From the NCBI GenBank assembly GCA_029213105.1, contig JARGNS010000306.1, forward strand, positions 1-5,033: 5,033 nt of DNA, in the 5' to 3' direction. The DNA comes from Planctomycetota bacterium (GTDB lineage Bacteria > Planctomycetota > PLA2 > JAEUHO01). Within the stretch, counting starts at the first letter, position 1. Each line of letters starts with the position of its first letter. Of the stretch, positions 1 through 5,033 are shown piece by piece. Both the position numbers and the translations under genes were made by a program. Below the pieces are notes generated by a model. It saw only the letters and a list, made by a program, of their open reading frames with translations, did not search any database and was not told the DNA's origin.

Positions 1-909
1 GGAGCCCGCGACGAGCACCTCCGGATCCAGGCGAAGAGGGACTCCGCCGCGCAGGCCTCGTTCGAGAACGCCGAGGTCGAGATGGGGCGCTACAAGGACC
101 TCTGGGAGGGCGGAACCGTCTCGAAGAGCGACTACGACTCCAAGCGCCTCGAGCACGATGTGGCGCGGGACACGCTGGCAGCGGCCAAGCAGGATCTCGA
201 GAAGGGCAAGGCCGGCGCGCGTCAGGAAGACCTCGATGCGCAGGAGGCGCAGATCCGCGGACTCGAAGCCCAGTTGCAGGAGGCGCAGGATGCCCTGGCC
301 GACACCAGCCTGCGCGCCCCGTTCGATGGCGTCGTGGCCAAGCGCTACGTCGAGAACTTCGAGGACGTGCGACCCAAGGAGCGCATTGTCAGCATCCAGA
401 ACCTGGACGACGTGAAGATCGTGGCTGACCTCCCGGAGTCGGTCGTCGCCGTCGTCAAGAAGCAGCACATCGAGAAGCTGACGGTCGCCTTCGAGGGCGA
501 CCCCGATACGGAGTACGAGGTGCGTGTCCAGGAGGTCGATCTCGAGGCCGATCGGCGCACGCGCACGTACGCCGTCACCGTGACGATGCCTGCACCGAAG
601 ACCCGCCGCGTCCTTCCGGGCATGAGCGCCTCGTTGCGCATGAAGCTGAAGCCCTCGTTCAGCGCCGAGGGCGGGATCCCGGTGCCGGCCGATGCGGTCT
701 TCACCGACGCCGAGGGGAAGTCCTACGTGTGGATCGTCGGGAAGGACCTGACCGTGACGCGCCGTGTTGTCGAGCCCGGGGAGTTCGGGGCCGACCACGT
801 CCTCGTCCGATCGGGGTTGAAGGACGGCGAGCGGGTCGTCACCGCTGGTGTGCACATGATCCAGGAGGGCTGGACCATCCGCCTCCTGGACGATGCCACC
901 GCGAACTAG
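1..909 (+). CDS. RND efflux membrane fusion protein (periplasmic adaptor), 5'-truncated by window edge
   Basis: This is the periplasmic adaptor that links an inner-membrane RND pump to an outer-membrane channel. The frame is open from base 1, giving 302 visible residues; the ATG at 82 lies inside the domain and is not the start. In order: a coiled-coil hairpin (about residues 1-100 of the fragment), the second half of the lipoyl domain (101-120, TSLRAPFDGVVAKR), a beta-barrel (about 128-215, with RTRTYAVTV and LPGMSASLRM) and a membrane-proximal domain (about 226-302). At the hairpin tip, R30, L34 and S41 have exactly the R-x3-L-x6-S spacing known from AcrA for docking to TolC. The second hairpin arm (about 60 residues, with GARQED in the middle) is longer than AcrA's. 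Missing are the signal peptide or lipobox, the first lipoyl half and part of arm one, probably 100 or more residues. The exact substrate class cannot be read. The RND permease gene follows after 10 bases. Confidence 0.95.
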   Translation, partial: GARDEHLRIQAKRDSAAQASFENAEVEMGRYKDLWEGGTVSKSDYDSKRLEHDVARDTLAAAKQDLEKGKAGARQEDLDAQEAQIRGLEAQLQEAQDALADTSLRAPFDGVVAKRYVENFEDVRPKERIVSIQNLDDVKIVADLPESVVAVVKKQHIEKLTVAFEGDPDTEYEVRVQEVDLEADRRTRTYAVTVTMPAPKTRRVLPGMSASLRMKLKPSFSAEGGIPVPADAVFTDAEGKSYVWIVGKDLTVTRRVVEPGEFGADHVLVRSGLKDGERVVTAGVHMIQEGWTIRLLDDATAN

Positions 910-913
910 AGGG
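908..913 (+). promoter_or_regulatory. Ribosome binding site for the RND permease
   Basis: AGAGGG overlaps the stop codon of the adaptor gene and lies 6 bases before the ATG at 920. This supports 920 as the permease start over the in-frame ATG at 893, which lies inside the adaptor gene. The placement suggests that ribosomes finishing the adaptor reinitiate on the permease. Confidence 0.6.
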
Positions 914-919
914 CGCATC

Positions 920-3900
920 ATGGGACTTGCCGCATTCGCGCTCAAGCACAGGACCACGATGTGGGTGCTGGTGATCTGCCTCGTCTTCGGAGGCATCCAG
1001 GCCTACAACACGCTTGGCCGCCTGGAAGACCCTGAGTTCACGATCAAGGAGGCCAAGGTCGTCACGCCGTATCGCGGCGCAACGCCTGCGGAGGTGGCCG
1101 AAGAGGTCAGTGAAGTGATGGAGAAGGCCGTGCAGCAGCTCGGCCAGATCAAGGAAGTGCGGTCGACCTCCCAGCCGGGACTGTCCATCCTCACCGTCGA
1201 GATCCAGGACAAGTACGACGGCACGATGCTGCCGCAGGTCTGGGACGAACTGCGGCGCAAGGTCGGCGATGCCCAGTCCAAGCTCCCGCCGGGTGCGGGC
1301 CCTTCGGTCGTCAATGACGACTTCGGCGATGTGTTTGGCGTCCTGCTCGCCGTCTACGGCGATGGGTTCAGTTACAAGGAGCTGTACGAGCACGCGAAGT
1401 CGCTCGAGCGCGAACTCCTGCTCGTCCAGGACGTCGGCAAGGTCGTCCTCTACGGTGTGCAGTCCGAGGCGATCTACATCGAGATCAGTCGCGAACGGAT
1501 GGCGCAGCTCGGCGTTTCCGAGAACTCCATCTACAAGGAACTCCAGGGCAAGAACGTCGTGCGCGCGGCGGGCGATGCGCGGGTGGGTCGGGAGTACATC
1601 AAGATCGTGCCCGAGGAGGGGCTCGACTCGGTCGACTCGATCGGCAACCTCCTGGTGCGCGGGCTCGGCTCCGAGTCCCAGGTCTACCTGAAGGACATCG
1701 CGACCATCACGCGTGGCTATCAGGATCCGCCGACGACGGCGCTGCACTTCGACGGACATCCCGCGATCGGCCTGGCCGTGTCGACGGCGCCCGGCGGCAA
1801 CGTCGTCACCATGGGCGATGGCGTGGCCAAGCGTCTCGAGGAACTCGAAGCGGTCACCCCCTGGGGGATCGAGACCGGCACGATCTACTACCAGAGCGTC
1901 GGCGTCGTGAAGTCCGTGAAGAGCTTCGTCGTCAGCCTGATCCAGGCGATTCTCATCGTGATCGGCGTGCTCGTCTTCGCGATGGGCCTGCGAAGCGGCA
2001 TCCTCATCGGCACCATCCTGCTCCTGACGGTGTTTGCGACCTTCATCGTCATGAAGGCGCAGGGCATCAGCTTGGAGCGCATCTCGCTCGGCGCGTTGAT
2101 CATCGCGTTGGGCATGTTGGTGGACAACGCCATCGTGGTCACCGAAGGCATCATGGTCCGGGTCGCGGCGGGCCAGGAGCGCTTCGCGGCCGCCAAGGAG
2201 GTCGTGGCCCAGACCCTGTGGCCGCTGCTAGGTGCCACGTTCGTGGCCATCCTCGCATTCGCCGCCCTGGGAGCCTCGCAGGACTCGACCGGCGAGTTCT
2301 GCCGCTCGCTCTACCAGGTGATCATGTCGTCGCTGCTGTTGAGTTGGCTGCTGGCCGTCACCGTGACGGCGCTCTTCTGTGTCACGTTCCTCAAGGATCC
2401 AGATCCCGATGTCGAGGCCGTCGATCCGTACGGCGGCATCGTGTTCCGTGGCTACCGTGCGTTCCTCGCCGGCTGCATCAAGATGCGCTGGGTCACCGTG
2501 GCCTTCACGATCCTGTTGTTCGCCGTCTCGGTACGTGCGTTCAACTTCGTGGACCAGAGCTTCTTCCCCAACAGCACCACACCCCAGTTCACCGTCGACT
2601 ATTGGGTGACCGAGGGCACGGACATCCGTGAAACCACGGAAGACCTCGAGTCCATCGGGGGGATGGAAGGCGTCGAGCACGTCGCGACGTGCATCGGCCA
2701 AGGCGCTCCGCGCTTCCTCTTGACGTACTCCCCCGAACAACCGAACACGGCGTACGGTCAGTTCATCGTGGAAGTCAGCTCGTTCGAGTACATCGCGAAG
2801 CTGATCCAGCAGATCGAGGCGCACATCGGGGCGCACCATCCGGATGCACTCGCCTTCGGCAAGCCTTTCGTGCTCGGCCCGGGTGGGGGTAGCGATATCG
2901 AGGTGCGGTTGCGCGGTCCGGATCGCGACATCCTGCGCCGCTTGAGCAGTGAGGTCGAGCGCGTGATGCTTGCCGACCCCGTGTCCCGTGACGTTCGCAA
3001 CGATTGGCGCCAGCGGACCAAGACCCTCGTGCCGGTCATGAACGACACGATGGCGGCCCGGATGGGCCTCACGCGTCGGGATGTGGCCGATGCCCTCCAG
3101 CGCACGTATGGAGGCCTGCAGGTCGGGCTGTATCGGGAAGGGGAGGATCTGATCCCCATCGTCGCGCGCGCACCCGCCCGCGAGAGTACCGACATCGGGG
3201 ACTTGATGGACATGCAGATCTGGAGCATGGCCGCCGGCGGTACGGTCCCGCTGCAGCAGGTCGTCGCGCGCCTCGACGCGCGCTGGGACGACCACATCAT
3301 CGAGCGCCGGGACCGCGTGCCGACCATCACGCCGCAGTGCAACGCAAACGACGGGCCTGCCAGTCGATTGCTCGCTCGTCTCATGCCGAAGATCAATGCG
3401 CGCTTCCAGGAACTCCAAACGGAACTGGACCTCGGGGCCGACTACGGGCTCGAGTGGGGCGGGGAGTACGAGAACTCGGGCGACGCGCAGGCCGGCATCG
3501 CGGCCAAGCTGCCGTTCACGCTCCTGATCATGGTCCTGATCGTGCTGTCCCTGTTCAACGCCCTGCGCCAGCCGCTCTTGATCTTCCTGACGGTGCCGCT
3601 CGGCCTGATCGGGGTGTCGTGGGGCCTGCTCCTTGCCGGGGAGCCCTTTGGCTTCATGGCCCTGTTGGGGTTGTTGAGCCTCATCGGCATGATGATCAAG
3701 AATGCCGTCGTGCTCGTCGACGAGACCGACCTGCAGATCCGGGAGGGCAAGCCTCGCATGTCGGGTGTGCTCGACGCGGCCGTCAGCAGGCTGCGCCCCG
3801 TGGCGATGGCGGCCTTCACGACGGTGCTTGGCATGATCCCGCTGCTGCCGGACGTGTTCTTCTCGTCGTTGGCCGTCACGATCATGGGAGGACTCGGCTT

Positions 3901-4015
3901 TGCCACGGTCCTGACGCTCGTGTTCGTGCCCGTGCTCTATGCCATCTTCTTCGGGATTCGCGAGGATGAAGTCGGCGAGAGCCCGGAGGAGATCCTCGAG
4001 GACTTGAGTTCGTGA
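920..4015 (+). CDS. AcrB-type RND efflux transporter permease
   Basis: This is the inner-membrane, proton-driven pump of a tripartite efflux system; it works as a trimer in the AcrB family. From ATG 920 it is 1031 residues, close to AcrB (1049). The layout is the classic duplicated one: TM1 (about 13-31), large periplasmic loop (about 34-335), TM2-TM6 (about 338-491), TM7 (about 524-545), second periplasmic loop, then TM8-TM12 (about 864-1011). TM4 carries GMLVDNAIVV with D402 and N403; TM10 carries K927 (MIKNAVVLVDE); LRP at 958-960 precedes TM11. The aspartate and lysine match the AcrB proton relay (D407, K940), but AcrB's second aspartate (D408) is replaced by N403. The Asp-Asn pair and DSTGEF between TM5 and TM6 are, from memory, typical of one subgroup of AcrB-like permeases, so loss of function is not implied. 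It is neither clearly a CzcA/CusA metal pump nor assignable to a substrate. The extra N-terminal MPPRTRGRI from ATG 893 is atypical and was rejected. The stop overlaps the channel start. Confidence 0.96.
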   Translation: MGLAAFALKHRTTMWVLVICLVFGGIQAYNTLGRLEDPEFTIKEAKVVTPYRGATPAEVAEEVSEVMEKAVQQLGQIKEVRSTSQPGLSILTVEIQDKYDGTMLPQVWDELRRKVGDAQSKLPPGAGPSVVNDDFGDVFGVLLAVYGDGFSYKELYEHAKSLERELLLVQDVGKVVLYGVQSEAIYIEISRERMAQLGVSENSIYKELQGKNVVRAAGDARVGREYIKIVPEEGLDSVDSIGNLLVRGLGSESQVYLKDIATITRGYQDPPTTALHFDGHPAIGLAVSTAPGGNVVTMGDGVAKRLEELEAVTPWGIETGTIYYQSVGVVKSVKSFVVSLIQAILIVIGVLVFAMGLRSGILIGTILLLTVFATFIVMKAQGISLERISLGALIIALGMLVDNAIVVTEGIMVRVAAGQERFAAAKEVVAQTLWPLLGATFVAILAFAALGASQDSTGEFCRSLYQVIMSSLLLSWLLAVTVTALFCVTFLKDPDPDVEAVDPYGGIVFRGYRAFLAGCIKMRWVTVAFTILLFAVSVRAFNFVDQSFFPNSTTPQFTVDYWVTEGTDIRETTEDLESIGGMEGVEHVATCIGQGAPRFLLTYSPEQPNTAYGQFIVEVSSFEYIAKLIQQIEAHIGAHHPDALAFGKPFVLGPGGGSDIEVRLRGPDRDILRRLSSEVERVMLADPVSRDVRNDWRQRTKTLVPVMNDTMAARMGLTRRDVADALQRTYGGLQVGLYREGEDLIPIVARAPARESTDIGDLMDMQIWSMAAGGTVPLQQVVARLDARWDDHIIERRDRVPTITPQCNANDGPASRLLARLMPKINARFQELQTELDLGADYGLEWGGEYENSGDAQAGIAAKLPFTLLIMVLIVLSLFNALRQPLLIFLTVPLGLIGVSWGLLLAGEPFGFMALLGLLSLIGMMIKNAVVLVDETDLQIREGKPRMSGVLDAAVSRLRPVAMAAFTTVLGMIPLLPDVFFSSLAVTIMGGLGFATVLTLVFVPVLYAIFFGIREDEVGESPEEILEDLSS
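3998..4015 (+). promoter_or_regulatory. Translational coupling site: RBS and GTGA start/stop overlap
   Basis: A Shine-Dalgarno-like GAGGA (3998-4002) lies 9 bases before GTG 4012. The GTG start of the channel gene and the TGA stop of the permease (4013-4015) share bases as GTGA. Overlaps of this kind usually mean that the same ribosomes translate both genes. A stronger GGAGGAG at 3985-3991 is about 20 bases from the start, too far for direct use. Coupling is inferred from the layout. Confidence 0.6.
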
Positions 4016-4734
4016 AGTTCCTGGGCAAGCGTGGCACCTACGGAAGGCTGCTCGTAGCCATCCTGCTGTCCTTGGTCGCGCAGCCGCTCCTGGCGCTCCA
4101 CTTCGGGCACCCGCGGTGGTTTGGTCTCGCGTTCTTCATGCTGGTCCTGCTTGCCGCGCTCGAGGCGGCGCAGGCGGCGCGCCGTACCCGGCGGATTGCC
4201 TGGACCCTGGCGCTCGTCGCGATCGTCACGTCGTGGCTCTACCTGGCTTCTCAGGAGGCCTCGCTCGATGACCGGCATCCTTGGATCGAGAGCCTGCTGG
4301 CGATCATCAACCACACGACCTCCATGGTCTTCCTCGCCTTCGTCGTGGCGATGCTGGTGCGGCGGACCCTGGCGCCCGGGACGATCACCGGGGCCCGGAT
4401 CGTCGCGGCGATCTGCACCTATCTGCTGCTCGGCATCCTCTGGGGCGAGGCCTACCGCTCGCTGGAGGTGGCCTATGGTGGCGTCCTCTCGACGGGTGCC
4501 GCGACGACCGACGTCGAGTTCACGTACTTCAGCTTCACGACGCTGACCACGCTCGGCTATGGCGACATCACGCCGGTCCACACGAGTGCCCGCGTCCTTG
4601 CCTACCTGGAGGCGGTGACGGGGGTCCTCTACCTCGCCACGCTCGTGGCTCGCTTGGTGGCGCTGCACATCGCCCACGAGCAGCTCGATCAGGTGCGTCA
4701 GGCTGTCGAGGAGCGCGGCAACGAGGACTCGTAG
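4012..4734 (+). CDS. Potassium channel family membrane protein (Ion_trans_2-type pore)
   Basis: This is a probable inner-membrane K+ channel of 240 residues. The pore region is unmistakable: pore helix YFSFTTL (172-178), selectivity filter TTLGYGD (179-185), then ITPVHTSAR and a last inner helix (about 193-218, with LEAVTGVLYLATLVARLV). Before it are five hydrophobic segments: about 13-29, 36-56, 62-79, 95-116 and 128-146. The protein thus looks like six helices with a Kv-like order, but the fourth helix has no arginine ladder (only R117-R118 at its end), so it is unlikely to be voltage-gated in the classical way. There is no RCK/TrkA_N or cyclic-nucleotide domain; the tail ends after a short charged helix (222-238). 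GTG 4012 is chosen because it gives the complete first helix and sits in a GTGA overlap with the pump stop. I recall small bacterial channels with this fold and the LEA...LYL..L.ARLV inner helix; their physiology is poorly known. The gene converges on an acetyltransferase gene, overlapping it by 37 bases. Confidence 0.92.
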   Translation: MKFLGKRGTYGRLLVAILLSLVAQPLLALHFGHPRWFGLAFFMLVLLAALEAAQAARRTRRIAWTLALVAIVTSWLYLASQEASLDDRHPWIESLLAIINHTTSMVFLAFVVAMLVRRTLAPGTITGARIVAAICTYLLLGILWGEAYRSLEVAYGGVLSTGAATTDVEFTYFSFTTLTTLGYGDITPVHTSARVLAYLEAVTGVLYLATLVARLVALHIAHEQLDQVRQAVEERGNEDS

Positions 4735-5033
4735 AGCCGGTAGGGCGTCTCTTCCATGCCGAGGCGTCGGTAGACCTCGCGCGCACCCTCGTTCTCGCGC
4801 TCCACGTAGAGGCGGATGCCGATGACGTCGTCCGCCTCCTGCGCGTACGCCTGCACCTGGTCGTACAGCGCGCGGTACACGCCGGTGCGGCGGTGGTCGG
4901 GGGCCACGTAGACGCTCTGGATCCACCAGAAGAACCCGCCGCGCCAGTCGCTCCACTCCGGTGTGATCATCAGGCTGCCCGCGGTCGTTCCGCTGCGCTC
5001 GGCCACGAGGTAGAAACCGTGCGCCGGGCGCTC
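4698..5033 (-). CDS. GNAT family N-acetyltransferase, 5'-truncated by window edge
   Basis: This is an acetyl-CoA-dependent N-acyltransferase of the GNAT fold, cytoplasmic, substrate unknown. The frame is open to the right edge, giving the last 111 residues; about 30-50 residues are probably missing from a usual length near 150. The GTG at 5004-5006 is internal, because residues before it (GFYLV) form the strand preceding AERSGTTAGSLMI. Visible parts, numbered from the window edge: strand WWIQSVYV (36-43), the acetyl-CoA pyrophosphate loop APDHRRTGVYRAL (44-56), strand IRLYVERENEGA (73-84) and the C-terminal REVYRRLGMEET (85-96). The loop matches R-x-x-G-x-G/A except that the last position is tyrosine (Y53); bulky aromatic residues there occur in some members, from memory. 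The TGA stop (4698-4700) lies inside the convergent channel gene. Nothing in the sequence ties its role to the efflux operon. Confidence 0.92.
   Translation of the reverse strand, partial: ERPAHGFYLVAERSGTTAGSLMITPEWSDWRGGFFWWIQSVYVAPDHRRTGVYRALYDQVQAYAQEADDVIGIRLYVERENEGAREVYRRLGMEETPYRLYESSLPRSSTA

Noticed and set aside
893..919. Upstream in-frame ATG adding nine residues to the permease
   Set aside because: It would overlap the adaptor gene by 17 bases and place a basic stretch before the usual N-terminus. ATG 920 has the better-spaced AGAGGG and starts just before TM1, as in the family.
1623..1639. Short tandem repeat TCGACTCG, two copies one base apart
   Set aside because: It encodes LDSVDS within the permease in the correct frame and is explained by coding constraint and codon bias; it is not a plausible operator inside the gene.
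839..1759. 306-codon open frame on the minus strand opposite the start of the permease gene
   Set aside because: Its translation is rich in Arg, His, Asp and Leu with no recognisable domain, and it lies opposite a clear permease. Long antisense frames are common in GC-rich genes.
2228..3418. 396-codon open frame on the minus strand inside the permease gene
   Set aside because: It is a codon-position shadow of the permease with no membrane segments or family motifs, and its composition is unlike the neighbouring genes.
3004..3969. 321-codon open frame on the plus strand, in another frame of the permease gene
   Set aside because: Its translation is an Arg/Ala/Gly/Pro-rich string typical of a shifted GC-rich frame. 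The permease frame is intact throughout, so it does not indicate a frameshift.
4722..4731. Inverted repeat CGAGGACTCG near the end of the channel gene, considered as a terminator
   Set aside because: It has four-base arms with a two-base loop and no T-run, so it is too small to act as an intrinsic terminator.
3937..4956. 339-codon minus-strand open frame covering the channel gene and part of the acetyltransferase gene
   Set aside because: It is highly Arg-rich and repetitive with no domain, and it conflicts with two well-supported genes.

Overview
The window comes from a GC-rich, densely coding Gram-negative bacterium. The tripartite-type RND efflux parts (periplasmic adaptor plus inner-membrane pump) imply an outer membrane. 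I cannot name the phylum. The GC-rich third codon positions and gene types would fit a planctomycete, acidobacterium, myxobacterium or proteobacterium, and the sequence does not decide between them.

Layout: bases 1-909 are the 3' part of an RND membrane fusion protein gene whose 5' end lies off the left edge. After a 10-base gap comes a complete AcrB-type RND permease gene (920-4015). It overlaps by four bases (GTGA) with a small K+-channel-type membrane protein gene (4012-4734). These three plus-strand genes look like one operon. On the minus strand, 4698-5033 is the 3' part of a GNAT acetyltransferase gene that runs off the right edge. Its end overlaps the channel gene tail-to-tail by 37 bases. 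No intergenic stretch exceeds 10 bases, and I see no RNA gene, mobile element, CRISPR array, promoter or convincing terminator.

How the genes work together: the adaptor and permease should form the inner-membrane and periplasmic parts of a proton-driven efflux pump. The adaptor carries the hairpin-tip R/L/S residues that dock onto a TolC-type outer-membrane channel, so such a channel should be encoded upstream or elsewhere. The permease keeps the TM4 aspartate and the TM10 lysine of the proton relay but has Asn where AcrB has its second aspartate. The channel gene has a clear TLGYGD selectivity filter and no arginine-rich S4. Its overlapping start suggests that its translation is coupled to the pump; a functional link is inference. 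The acetyltransferase is probably unrelated.

Most of the window is an ordinary efflux operon. I did not find a clearly new system. The least ordinary feature is the K+-channel-like gene tied to the end of the pump gene.
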